This document shows, in pieces, positions 51,578-63,659 of a DNA stretch of 64,000 bases. The stretch is from Oxyruncus cristatus (lineage: Eukaryota > Chordata > Aves > Passeriformes > Cotingidae), in NCBI GenBank assembly GCA_013399855.1, contig VXAY01003154.1, forward strand, positions 498,106-562,105, in the 5' to 3' direction. How positions within the stretch are numbered: position 1 is the first letter of the stretch; each line of letters opens with the position of its first letter. Under the pieces are notes generated by a model. That model searched no databases and was not told where the DNA came from. It saw only the letters and a list, made by a program, of their open reading frames with translations. Both the position numbers and the translations under genes were made by a program.

Positions 51578-51880
51578 TGTGGCAGGTTGACCATGGATAG
51601 ACAGTAGATGACAACCAAAGCTGCTCTATCACTCCCTCTCCTCAAAGGAACAAGTAGGAAAAATATGATGAAAGGCTCATGGGTCGAGACAAAGGCAGGG
51701 AGAAATCCCTCACCAGTTACCATCATGGGGAAAACAGACTTGACTTGGGGAAATTAATTGCGTTTATTACCAATCAAATCAGAGTAGCATAATAAGAAAT
51801 GAAACAAAGTCTTAAAACACCTTCTCCCCACACCCCCCGTGTTCAACTTCACTCACAATTTCTCCACCTTCTCTCATCAA
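51578..51880 (-). mobile_element. avian ERV LTR, truncated, minus strand
   Basis: It starts TGTGGCAGGTTGACCATGG at the left. It continues through 'caaagctgctctatcactcc', 'aaaggctcatgggtcgagac', 'aaacagacttgacttgggg' and 'ttaccaatcaaatcagagta', phrases of another LTR family common in birds. A poly-A signal AATAAA on the minus strand lies at 51763-51768. The similarity fades near 51880, so part or all of U3 is missing or too diverged to see. Family naming is from memory. Confidence 0.82.
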
Positions 51881-52082
51881 GATCTTTCAAACATGAGGGA
51901 AGCTGCCAGAAGCTACCTTTATAGCCCCCTGCTACCAAAACCTTGCTATTCAAGGCCAATACATTTAAAAATCTGCACTATCAGTTTCCATGAAACATTT
52001 TTTATCCTCTTCTTTTTAGCTCCTCCATGCTGTATTCTCCTGCTAAATCTACACTTGACCTTGTTAGTAAATGCTGATGAGA

Positions 52083-52465
52083 GAATCATAGAATGGTTTG
52101 AGATGGAAGAGACCTTTAAAAACCATCTAGTCCAACCCCCTGCAATGAGGCAACCCAATCAGGCTGTACAGAGCCCAGTCCAACCTGACCTTGAATGTTT
52201 TCAGGGATGAGGAATCTAAAACCTCTCTTGGCATCCTGTTTCACCACCCTCAAAAAAGTTCTTCCTCATATCTAATCTAAATCAACCCTCCTTCAGTTTA
52301 AAACCATTACCCCCTGTCCTATATCTAAAGGCCCTACTAGAAAGTCTGTCCCCATCTTTTTTATAAACCCTCTTTAAGTACTGGAAGGTTGCAGTAAGAT
52401 CTCAAAGCCTTCTCTTCTTCTCCAGGCTAAACAGCTACAACTCTGTCAGACAACCCTGGATTTCT
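52083..52465 (-). mobile_element. CR1 LINE, minus strand, cut by assembly defect
   Basis: Reverse-oriented CR1: tail-proximal 'agaatcatagaatggtttga', then 'catctagtccaaccccctgc', 'gttcttcctcatatctaatc', 'attaccccctgtcctatatc' and 'cttctcttcttctccaggct'. The last 70 or so bases of the element are repeated after the N at 52610 because of the duplicated segment listed next. Confidence 0.92.
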
Positions 52466-52823
52466 CAGATGTTTATATTAGCTGTAGACCATTATACTAA
52501 CGAGACACATCTAAGCAAATAACAATGGGAAAGGGATTTGGAGCTGAAAAGAAAAACTCAGAAAAAATATCAGACTTAGAAATCTGCAAATGCATAGTGT
52601 AAGATGTATNAAGATCTCAAAGCCTTCTCTTCTTCTCCAGGCTAAACAGCTACAACTCTGTCAGACAACCCTGGATTTCTCAGATGTTTATATTAGCTGT
52701 AGACCATTATACTAACGAGACACATCTAAGCAAATAACAATGGGAAAGGGATTTGGAGCTGAAAAGAAAAACTCAGAAAAAATATCAGACTTAGAAATCT
52801 GCAAATGCATAGTGTAAGATGTA
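52396..52823. repeat. 213-bp exact duplication around a single N
   Basis: Bases 52396-52608 and 52611-52823 appear identical throughout. They are separated by one base (T, where the second copy continues with C) and the only N of the window at 52610. The pattern fits two overlapping contig ends that were not merged but joined with a one-base gap. A true recent tandem duplication is the alternative but would not explain the N. Confidence 0.93.
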
Positions 52824-55800
52824 CCTTTTTTTTTTTTTCCCTCTCCATGAAGATGGTATTCTGATGGGACCACATCTCTGCAATTCAGTTTTCTATGGCC
52901 ATCCTTAAGGTGCACTGTTCTAAATTTCCTGAACTTTAGTTCCTTCCTAAAATGCCAAGAAATGAAGTCTTTTCAGTATAATTCCCAAGGCACCCAGCTG
53001 AATGGCCAAACATTGCCAATGGCCAAATTCAAACTGCAACCAAGGTCATGGTGGCACTTTTCTATCAGAATTTCTATATTTAAAATACAGTCATTTAAAT
53101 AATATTTTTCTTTAAAAAAAAAAAATTATTAGAGTATACTTGCTTTGGTGGAATGGCTTTGGTGAGCACCTGGCATCCAACCAGAGTCAACCTATCACAC
53201 TTTGAAATTTTGATTTCTGTCTTTTCTCTTTGGATTTTACTTGAAGCTAAATTTATTTTGCTGATGAATGAACCAGAGTTCTTCCCCAGCATAAACCGAT
53301 TGAGGGATGTGTTTGAAAATGGACTGAACATCATCATCTGACTCAGCAATATCACAGACACTAAAAGATGGCTTGACTGACTACCTTGCTCTCCCCTGAC
53401 ATGGAAATATTCTGAACAATTCAAAATCAGCACAATCCACTTCTGTATGTTGGTTTCCCAGCCTTCTTAAATGGAACACATGTGGTTCATGAGCAGAAAA
53501 ATAGGATGTGCATAGAAAAACTGCAGTGTTTCTCCACACATATCTCCACATAAAACCTGGTGGATGTATTGTGCCAGGTGACATTCCTTAGAGTTAGCCT
53601 TGGAGCAAGGAATTCATCTTTCCAGCTGAAATAAAATTTTAAAATTTTACAATTTTAGCACTATGTAAGAATAATACTAAAACCAAGAAGAAATATTCTG
53701 TTTTTTCCTCATATGATCCATCTAGGATGAGAGCACATTAAAATGTGATAGGTTTATTTTGCAACTTCTGGAATGGCATTCAGTTTCACTAAGCAACAAT
53801 AGTTGTCAACCTGAATAATCTAAATTTATCACTTTGTTTTACAAAATTCACATTTATAATACGGTGCATGTACATAGAAAGATGGTTTCTGTCAGTGTCT
53901 GTTTCTATAAATCAAAAGTTATTTCAGACAATTACAGCAATTCAGGGGACAGTACATGATAAGTTGAAGTATGTTTTAAATGCAGTTTTCTTTATAATAT
54001 AGACAACACTTTAGCAACTCTTCTCTAAAAGCTTCAATATCTTGATTTTACTTTCTATTGTCCCTAGAAACACAGGGTTTGAGAGAAGTAGGAAGGACTA
54101 TTTGAAAGATAAAAATGTGTAAAAGGGGGGGAATCTGTAAGGATTTCACCTTTTAAATCTCTGTTAGGTTTCTATTTCACAGTTCAATTTTAAAAACTCT
54201 TTATTGAGGAAGATAGCAATAACCGATATATTTAAACCTCTGACCTGGTAGAAAATCCCTCTGCAACAGGACATAAAAGGAATATCCTTGTCCAGCATGG
54301 TCACTGCTATCCTTTCCTTTGCAGGTGCAGGAGTAAGACAAATGCAAGCAGTGGTCAGAAAAGGGGGATTATACATCTTTTTAGCTTTGGGGAGTAGACT
54401 GAATGGTATCAAGCCAAAATCTGACAATGTGTTAGCATTAAACTTAGCTGTGTGCCAGCGTGCAAGCCTAGGTTGTGGTCCTGTTTAATTTTCTAGGATG
54501 GTTGCAGGCTTTGAAGAAGGCTGAATGAGTTGACATTCAGGACATAGAAGAGGGCAGTCACGGCATGGAACAGCTCATTTGCTGGAAAGAAAGGTCAAAG
54601 AATCTCCCTCAAAAGCAAAGTTGTCCAGGATCACTCAGGGTCTTCACTGTGGATAGATCAAGTGGAAGACAGGAAATTCAAGCAAAGGTAGCGCATAGCG
54701 ATTCCTCAGAGGTAAAAGACACAAGCAGTAAGGCAGAGAAAACTGAGCTTCGCTGAAAGCTTGTAGAGAGACTCGTCTCCCAAGAGTTCATTCGTATTCT
54801 TTTCCTGTGAGATGGTTCCTAAATGGATCAAACAAATCTGTTACCCTCTATGGTAGGGGATAGGTGCGTGCACAGGTATTACAGGTCATGGCAATATACC
54901 GGACACATACTACGTGTGATTATAATCATGATTGTTTAATATGCTTACCAAGATAAAGTTCTGGCCTACCATTAATTCAGGCTGTGCTCTCCCTGCTTTT
55001 TTTGCCCATTTTTACAAACCAATTACTCTTCTTTTTGTAATAAACCATTGTTTGTGTTCAGCATAGCTTCCAAATTTCCCGAGTTCTTTTTGATCCAGAA
55101 ATTTAATTGGAGAAAAATATCTACTGAACATTAATTAGTTTGGAGGGCAATCTGAATGAAATCTCAGTGAGATAAATCACTTTCACCCTGAAGTGATTAA
55201 TTATTTTCATGTCTAAGAGCCCATAATAAGACACACACAATTAACCTGTTTAGATATTGATGTCATATGTTTTTAATATAAACTGAGACAGTGCAAGGGC
55301 AGCAAAAGGTGCTTTCCTCAGAATGCCAGATATCCAACAAAGGAAGGTGGGAGAGTTTCACATTACATTAGGGAATGATTTGTTTAAAAAAACCCAGTTA
55401 AATGCAAGAGATGGGCTCTAGTATAACAAAGCGACAGTTACATACATACAAAAGAACTTTAATGTTAATAAAAATCCCAACAAGACAATCCCAGCAGAGG
55501 GGGAGAACAGAGTTCTGAGTGTAAAAATATACTGGTGTATTCTCTCCTCCCCATCCTGCAAGAGCATTTGTCTGACAAAATCCTGGAAGAGAAGAGAAAG
55601 CATGAGAAGTCTTTGAAAGCCATGTGATCATCTAGAAGGAAATAGCAACATGGCTGGGTGAAAGATTTCCCTGCCATAATCTTCTCCTATAAGGTGACAT
55701 GATTTCTTCCATGTCTTAAACCACGTAACTCAAGCTTCTAACTGTGTTGAGTGCTTTGAATATGATAAATGAATTCACATGTTATCTTACCCTGACTTCA

Positions 55801-57263
55801 GTGAATCGTGATTTAAGATATCCTCATTCCTAAAGAAATTGCAGCCTTTTTCTATAGTTATTTTTCACTGTTCCTTTTCTTTTTATTGATATTGTTAATG
55901 GATAACAAGACAGAAAGTCACTGAAGCCAGAAGACAATCTTCAATGAATTTGCTCTACAAAGTTCCCCCAAAATAATTGGGAGTACTGGAATCAAGTATT
56001 ACATGAAGGGCAAAGTAAGGCTCTAAGTAGCACAGAAGGAAGAATATTTTTTAAATGCTAATACTTTCTAAATGCCAGATAAGAAAATAAATGCACTTAC
56101 AAATTTTTTCTGACAAACCTTAACTCTTTCCTAGGTTTTTACAGATAGGAAAGTAAATATTTGCCTTTTGGATGGTTTAACGTTCTCCCACTGTGGTGGA
56201 ACATAGTTTTCTGAAGCAGTTCCTGCTTCATGCACCCTTTTCTGATTATAGTTTTTCCCTTCATTCTCCTTCTCAGTATTTTGCTATTTTGCTTGCAAGA
56301 CTCTTAAATACTTTCATTGGAAATAAAAGCCAGCAATCATCTTGCTACAAATTCATTTCAAGCTCAAAGAAGAAAATGAAAATTTCACATTAACATCTTT
56401 TTGCTATGAAACCTTGTCCTAGAGTTTAAATGGTTTACAAGAGCATGATTTTTTACATCAGAACAGGACAAATGTTTGTGAGCAGTTTTTAATTAATTGT
56501 TCTTAAACTTCTTGAAATTTAATCAGAAACTAGAAAAGAGGCATTGAGGAAAACCATATAATGTCATAAAAGTATGTCTTATGTACAATATTTGACTGAT
56601 TTAAACTAGTAAATTTTTTATCCACTTTTTTTTTCCCCCCACATCTAAGTCTTATGTGGCTTTAGAGATTAGTCCTTAAAGTCCTTGTCATAATCTTAAG
56701 AACCTCCTAAGTATCATTTCAGAAGACGTATCTTGCTGTTGTTTACTTCACTTGTTTTATAAGCATTTCTGTGACATTTCCCAGTTATTTAACATGCAAA
56801 AGTTATGTTTTTTATCAAAGTGTGATCTTATGTTTTTGTTTCAAATGTTCATATGCATTTTTTGAATAAACACCTGGAGTGAGATCCCAGCTCCAAAACA
56901 AAACTGTAAAGACTCAACTATGGATAAAATTTCTACTCTAAGGAAAGAGTATAATTCACATATTGATTGTGGTGAAAAATGTAATAGAATTAAAACTATT
57001 AGACTGGTATTTGGCATATCTGGAAGCAGATTTCATTTTCCTCTTGAACATGAAGTACAGAGAAGTGCAGAAAAGCAGATTTATAAGTAAGGAAGTTTAG
57101 TTGCACAGTAGACAAGTCCATTTCTTTCTTTGTTCAGAATTAATTTTCTCTTCTCTCTTGAACACTCAAAAGCTTTCAAGGAGAGATAGAGAACATGTAT
57201 TATTTCCCTGAAATTATTTTTAAATTGAAATATCTCTGTAACAGTGCAAGTAGAAATCTTTTC
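52824..57263. other. unique AT-rich non-coding DNA
   Basis: No gene or transposon was recognised. Frames around 53095-53433 and 54164-54756 are short and of chance-like composition. Confidence 0.65.
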
Positions 57264-57306
57264 AAAGGTCTTTTTGAACCTAAACCATTCTATGACTTTA
57301 TGATTT
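57264..57306 (+). mobile_element. CR1 3' tail remnant only
   Basis: About 43 bases resembling the extreme CR1 3' end: AAAGGTC, a TTGAACCTAAACCATTCTATG block, then ACTTTATG and ATTTA. No CR1 body precedes it, so it is either an extremely 5'-truncated insertion or a partly deleted one. Confidence 0.65.
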
Positions 57307-60099
57307 AATACCTCACAGGAAGAAGGACTGAATTTAGCTTCAATTTAGCTTGTAAACATGCAGAATCTCAGACCTGTCACAAAAAGTTGACTTTCTAAGG
57401 CACTGACAAACCAACTCAGAAAGGCAGAAGTGTAACTGCAGAAAATTAGTAACGACTAATTAACTTATATAGTATGATTCCCATCCATTAATTATAGCCC
57501 CATCCTTCCAACCTGGGGGCTAATCATACACATTTTAGTCCTATATTACAATTGTGAATCACTGCTTTTTTGCAAGAGCCTGGAAAAGAATAGTTTTAAC
57601 AACTAATTCATCACTCATATACCTCAAGTCTACACCATTGCCGTTTGGATTCCCTTTGGACTCATGCACTGCAGGGTTATTCTACTGATACAGCTCACTT
57701 GGATGGCAATAAAGGTCATCTTGGACTGTCCAAATAGCCAAAAGCTGAGGAACTGGCTGTCAAAACTTATACTAAGCTATGTTAAACTCATATGAAATTC
57801 CCTCTATTGTTGCAGCAGCCTCAGAAGACAAGTAGCAGGAAAAACATTTCCTACCCCAGTTCTTACAAGCAGATTAGATATGGCCATGAGATGCTGCAGG
57901 AGTGCTGACGAGCAGCAAAATTCACTGCTTTGTCAGACTATTTTTATTTTCTTATAGACCTGTGATCTATGTCAATTAGAATCTTGTTAGCATTTAATGA
58001 GAGTTAAATGACAAGATCCATTATTTTTTTTAAACATCGCTCTATTTTACAAACCAAGGGAAATATTCCCGGCAGTTTTCATTCCACTCAGCAAAATGCT
58101 CTGGTAGAGGAAAAGATGATGAGAGAAAGGATGATTCCTCACCACAGTTTATTTGTATGGTTGTTCATACATATTTTCCATAGATTTATTATGATCTAAA
58201 GTAATGAAGATCGGTTTCAAAGCTTTCCCTAATGGCTCTTTTTGGGGGGTAACAAGTCCAGCAAATTTTCCCATATCCATATATGTAACTATTTTCTGTT
58301 GTTTTGTTTGTTTCCTTATGAAGCGTTCTGAGTTGCTGTCCCAATGTGTAAATTAGAAACCCTTGAACTTCCAACTCCTCCAATCACTATTAGTCCTGGG
58401 ACACTTTCTAAGTCTTATTAAAACAAATTCCTTTTCAGTCTGAGGTGCAATACATTTGTAATTCATTCTTCTGCTCTTCTTCCCCTCTGTCATCCTTCTA
58501 ACAAGCAATCTAAAAACATCCTTTATGCAATTTTCTAGAGCTAAATAGTTCTTACAGAAATATGTCCCTATGTAAAATAGGGATAATGATATTCATCTCC
58601 TTTGTAAACCACTTGAGATCTTCAGATGGAAAATACTAGATAAGTATTATCATAATATGCATGTTTTTCATACAAACCAACAATCATAATGCAAATCAGA
58701 TTCACTGTCAAAAGAAGTAAACAATGATAGCCTCACAAACATATTATCTCGTTGAGCAAAACTCAAACATACAGATGGTAATTATTTGCAAAGTGGTAAG
58801 CAGAATATATTCTTAAAGAAAAATATGCTGAATGTTTATTCATTAAAGAAAAAGAAAATGCATTTTTGGTATATTCCTTTCTAAACTTTTGATTTTTTTT
58901 TCTGACAGAAAGAAAAAAGGTTATTAATAAGCAGTACAATTATTTGTTCCCTTGTGTTTAAATGGGCAATAAAGAAAACAATCAATTAATTGAACTTCAA
59001 ATGTTTATCTTTCAGTGAGTCATCATTCTACCATGGGGCTAAAATATATGCATGTGTATAGTAATATTTGTAATTACTTGTTCAAAATTATGCTTAAAAG
59101 GTTGCCCTTTTCTAGTCATTCTAACTTCTGTAACATAGAGTGGAGTCCTGTGGAGAAGGTCATAAGTGTAATCATCTCCTTTTTTTATACTACTCAGCTC
59201 ATTACCATTCTTTAAAATAAAAATAATAAGGAAAGAACATTGACCCTGAAATACATTTTGTGTAACTAGAAATCCATCAAGATTTTCAGTCAATAATGCT
59301 CTGTTACTTCATGATTCTCCCTCAAATTTTACTAACTGCAATTCAATATTTACTATAAAAGATTTTCAACCATGTTTTCCCAGGTTTTCCTATTACAGTA
59401 AAATAAAATTGCCTGAGATACATCAAGCAATGAGTGAATCAGAAAAAAAACTACCGAAATAGCTTGGTTTCAAAGAATGTCTCCCCATAAAATGTAGTAT
59501 TCAGTGGTGTCTGTTATGTGCTATAGAATTCAACAACATGCCAGCTGTAGGTTAATGTAAATCAGTGGAATTTTGAGTCAAGATGGTTGAGTTACACTTT
59601 TTTTGACATGCAAGCAGGAAAAAACCGTTCTTTGAAAAAAAAGAATTAATCAGCACATTTCAGTTTTTCCATTGGCAAAACAACTGTGAGTCACAAATTA
59701 AAACTTTCATCTCGGGTCAATTATAGTTTGTATTTTGGCAACAACTCCGAAACAATCCTTGCCAAACAAGTGAGTGGATGACTGAACCCAGGGCTCTCTC
59801 TGTAGGACTTGAGGTTTTCTTTCACGCGCAAATCCTGTGTTGTAAATGCTCAGGTATAACTAATTTATAAAGAGATGGCAGACATTTCTAGAGTTCAGAG
59901 GAGAAGCAGTTCTCTCAAAAAGTGCTCATTCTGATGTTTGCAGTGCAGCAAAAAAAAAAGTTTATGAAGATTATTTAACAACAGTTATAGAATATCTGCA
60001 TTTGTTTAATATCAAACTTTTAAAATATTTTGAGAGCTTATGTGTCTGATACAGTGCAAAAGTGCTCTAATTGCTTTAGGATTGAGTGCAGTCAAATCC
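57307..60099. other. unique AT-rich non-coding DNA
   Basis: No gene, RNA or transposon was recognised. Confidence 0.65.
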
Positions 60100-60225
60100 A
60101 TCAGCAAACCAAAACTCAGCAGATGAGACGAAGCTGAGTGGTGCTGCTGACACACCTGAGAGACAGGATGCCATCCAGGGTGACCTGGACAAGTATGGGA
60201 AGTGGGTAGCTTCCAATCAAACTTC
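60100..60225 (+). mobile_element. CR1 ORF2 internal fragment (RT region)
   Basis: The frame at 60086-60331 reads SADETKLSGAADTPERQDAIQ then GDLDKYGKW. This matches the CR1 reverse-transcriptase segment that normally reads F(A/V)DDTKLSG...DTPEGR.AIQRDLD.LEKW. The catalytic FADD/FVDD motif is decayed to SADE. Neither the 3' UTR nor the tail is present, so this is a piece of an old element that lost its 3' end. Confidence 0.8.
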
Positions 60226-60448
60226 TAACCCAACATCTTTGGAAGCCTACATGGGTCTGTGGTTGTGTACCTGCAACTCTTGCTGTTTCGCTGGGGTGAT
60301 ACAAAGGGCACAACACAGTTGTTTTTTCTAAAATCAGAAGTACTTTTATAACCCTCAGTTGATGGAAGTATTATACTCAGTACTTCATTAAAGGCAAGAA
60401 GGAAACAAACCATATACATATTTATATGTGTTAATACATGTGAATAAG

Positions 60449-60486
60449 ATCAATCTAATAAAAATCCATCAATCTAATAAAAATCA
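60449..60486. repeat. 19-bp tandem duplication
   Basis: ATCAATCTAATAAAAATC occurs twice in a row with a 19-base period. Further ATTAATCATTA text follows. Confidence 0.85.
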
Positions 60487-62101
60487 TTAATCATTAGCCC
60501 AGTTATTGTACGGTTAATTGCCCAAATTCTGCAAAAGAGCCTATTAATAATGTCTTTAAATGGTCATTTATAAACATTACTCTCTACCAATTTTCTCTGG
60601 TGTTGTGCTCAACCTTTTAAAGTCCCTCTGGATCCCAAGGTTGAAAGGGCCAGTGTTCTCCAAACAGAGGTGCGGGAACTCTCATAATGTAAAAACACAA
60701 GAGAGATTTGATGAACTAAGTGAAAACCCTTTTGAAGCACAAGTTTTCAAGAAGTCCTAATTTGAGCATCCAGTTCAGACTAACCTTGGCATAAGCCAAG
60801 ACTTGTTTTCTGCTAAGGATCATTTTCTTATTGTGCTTTTTCATTTTCTTTACCCAGAAATTCAATTCAGAATCTTGTGTGAGATGGACTAATAGAAAAT
60901 CCAATGATCAACATTGGGAAAATCAACATGAAAACAAAGCCACTAAAATCCTCACCTAAGTCCCATTCAACATGGGTCAAAGTATATCCCATATAATGCT
61001 ATTTCCTAGGCCCTGAAAAACTGTGGGGAAAAATACCACTATTTACCCAATTCATTAACTGAAGAATGGACTGCAGCGAGCCAGGAGATGAGTGTGGCTG
61101 CAGTGGTTGCAAATGATTTTTAAATATGCTTCTTGTGTGCTCTATATCGTATTCTATATATTTTATATGGATATGCCTCCTTATAAGATTTGAAGTTTTT
61201 TCTGCCTGTATATTATGGTAGAGATACCAGTTTAGAAAAATATTATGAAGAGTAAAGGAACAGTCACTGAGGAAGAAAGAAATAATATAATTTTGGAGAA
61301 TACATTGAATTACAAGTACATTTACAGTACTTTATATCTCTTGAATTTTATAAATCGTTATTAAAGAATTACCATGTGTTTCCACTAAAAAAATAATTCC
61401 CCTTGGAGACATCTCTATTGTCATTCATGGAGTACCTACCCAGGGTTACAATTTTACATTTTAACTTGCAGATCATTTGCAAAACACACGGGAAGCAGCT
61501 CTGACATGCATTAGACGAATGCACAGTTAATGTGAGAAAATAGAGGCCAATGGGAGGTTGTTTTTCAGGAAAACAATTTGCTTTCAGTGGAGAAGATTTA
61601 TGAAGTAGTCCATGATGAAATTTAGAACAAACCCCAATTGCAATATAGACTAATGGTATTAAGTTGCATTAGTTGTCATATATGAAGTTAGTGTTTACCA
61701 GACTATGACACAACCTAGGAAAAACTATTTCAGATTTTTGCAAAATGATAGAAAAAAATCCAAAAAACAGAGGAGCATTATAGGTGACTGGAAGGTAGAG
61801 AGATATTCCAGCATTTGAAAAAGAAGTCACAGGCTATTTCTTATAACAATATGATATCACAGTAATTATAATTTATGTAATTAAATAAAAACTACATAAT
61901 ACTGCATTGACAGTACATGTTGCTATTACAGGACAAAATAACACTGTGGTTATTTGAAGAACTAAGCACAAAGCTTCCTTCATTTGACTTCAGGAAGAAC
62001 TGACAACATGTTGTGAACAACCTGGAGCTATTGTAGAAATAACTTCCTTTTTCTCTTACCTTCCCCAGAATTCAAAATCCTTATAATGCAATTTATGAAC
62101 C

Positions 62102-62130
<29 letters not shown>
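62102..62130. repeat. (AT)n(AC)n compound microsatellite
   Basis: About eleven AT dinucleotides followed by about three AC units. Confidence 0.93.
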
Positions 62131-62134
<4 letters not shown>

Positions 62135-62791
62135 GTCTTAGGACTTTTAGTAATGCATTTATAAAATAAATTTTAGCCCTTTTTTTTCATCATAGAGATA
62201 CACCCTCTTAGAAAGTTGATTATTATGAAACCTTATACTCAGTTCCATATCTCTTACTTGCAAGGAATCCAGTTTCACGTTAATTTATTTAAGCCTATTG
62301 ATATGAATTTTGCTCAAGTCTGAGATTTAATCAATGCCTTTAATTAACTCAAAGGAATTCAAATTAAACTCTAGGAAATATTGTCCTTCCTACTATTTTT
62401 CAATTAATTAATTTCCATTAAATTTTTACAAACTAAAGAGAATTCAGGCTGAGGTTGGTAAGTGGTGACAAACATTAAAATGGGAGAATTATAAGGGGTT
62501 TAAATGCAGATATTTGAACGATATATAGAATTGCTGTCTAAGGTTTGTTTTTAATGTTTTTGCTGAAGATAAATCTGAGGCTTTGTCAGCTTCATAGAAA
62601 TAACATATCAAGGCATCTACTAGAAGAACGTGGCAAATATTTGGTAAAATAATTCAAAACCAGGAGTTGTTTTTCCTACACAAAGCTGGGATGATAAAGA
62701 AACTACAAAAGCTTCAAAGTTTGATTGAATGAATTGAAGAACAGGTTTAAAATATATATTAAATATGTGTATGGTGAGACAACACTAGCTG

Positions 62792-62877
62792 TTTAAATCA
62801 GTTCTGTTACAACTATATCACATATTTTACAACTATATCACAAACTTTAAATCAGTTCTGTTACAACTATATCACAT
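62792..62877. repeat. 54-bp-period tandem repeat
   Basis: A 32-base unit (62792-62823) recurs exactly at 62846-62877. Between them lies a shorter partial copy, TTTACAACTATATCACA at 62825-62841. The motif ACAACTATATCACA therefore occurs three times. Confidence 0.9.
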
Positions 62878-63659
62878 CCTTGTTTGCTTGAAGATCCAAA
62901 CGTCTACAGAGTGGTATACATAAATACATAATTTAGATATTATCTCAGGAACTGATATCCCTCTTCCATGTTCCACAAAGGCTTTTATTCAAACAGATTG
63001 TAAAAACAGTTTTATCAAATGTTTCTTGAACATATCTTCAAATACTGAAGTCCTTTTTCCCTGACCCAATGAAAGAATGTTTATTTTTCATGGTTTTCAC
63101 ATGGTGAAGATATATTTTAAGAAAATGTCCTGTTGAGGAAAGGGAAAGAAATTTTTTTTTCCCCTTCAGAATCTATTTTCAAAAACGCAGCTACATTTTT
63201 TTGCATCTCTTTAACCAAGGTTGTCTCAAGGTAGGAAATCTCTGATAGCAGAAAATAAATTATTTTGTCTTTGTGTTAACAGTATTGATTGTAATTTACT
63301 CTGTCTTTCTAGGGCTTTGCATAATGGTTAGGTTAGCATTAACATTAATAAAATATCTTTTAACAACCAATCAATACTTGGATCACCACAATATCCTTCA
63401 ACTGCCTATCATTTATTTTATTAGAAATGCCATTTTCACTCTTGACTATACTGGACTATTTAATAATTAATGGTGATTATCAATTATTTGTCTGTACAAC
63501 TCCGTAATGGCATAAAAGATGCCCTTGTGCTTTGAAAACATAAAACATTATTATTATTTGAGAAAATATTAAAAAAATTCTGGAGAGATACTTCTAATAT
63601 CTTCACCTTCAAGAAAGGGAATCACGTAGAAATTCATTTCTGATCTTTGGCTAATCCAT

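Larger units (their letters stand above)
60226..63659. other. unique AT-rich non-coding DNA
   Basis: No gene or transposon was recognised. It contains a 19-bp tandem duplication (60449-60486), a TA/CA microsatellite (62102-62130) and a 54-bp-period tandem repeat (62792-62877). Confidence 0.65.

Noticed and set aside
49982..51880. Two same-strand LTRs about 1 kb apart as a provirus
   Set aside because: They belong to different families by their text, the spacer has no gag/pol/env similarity, and the left one has its own target duplication.
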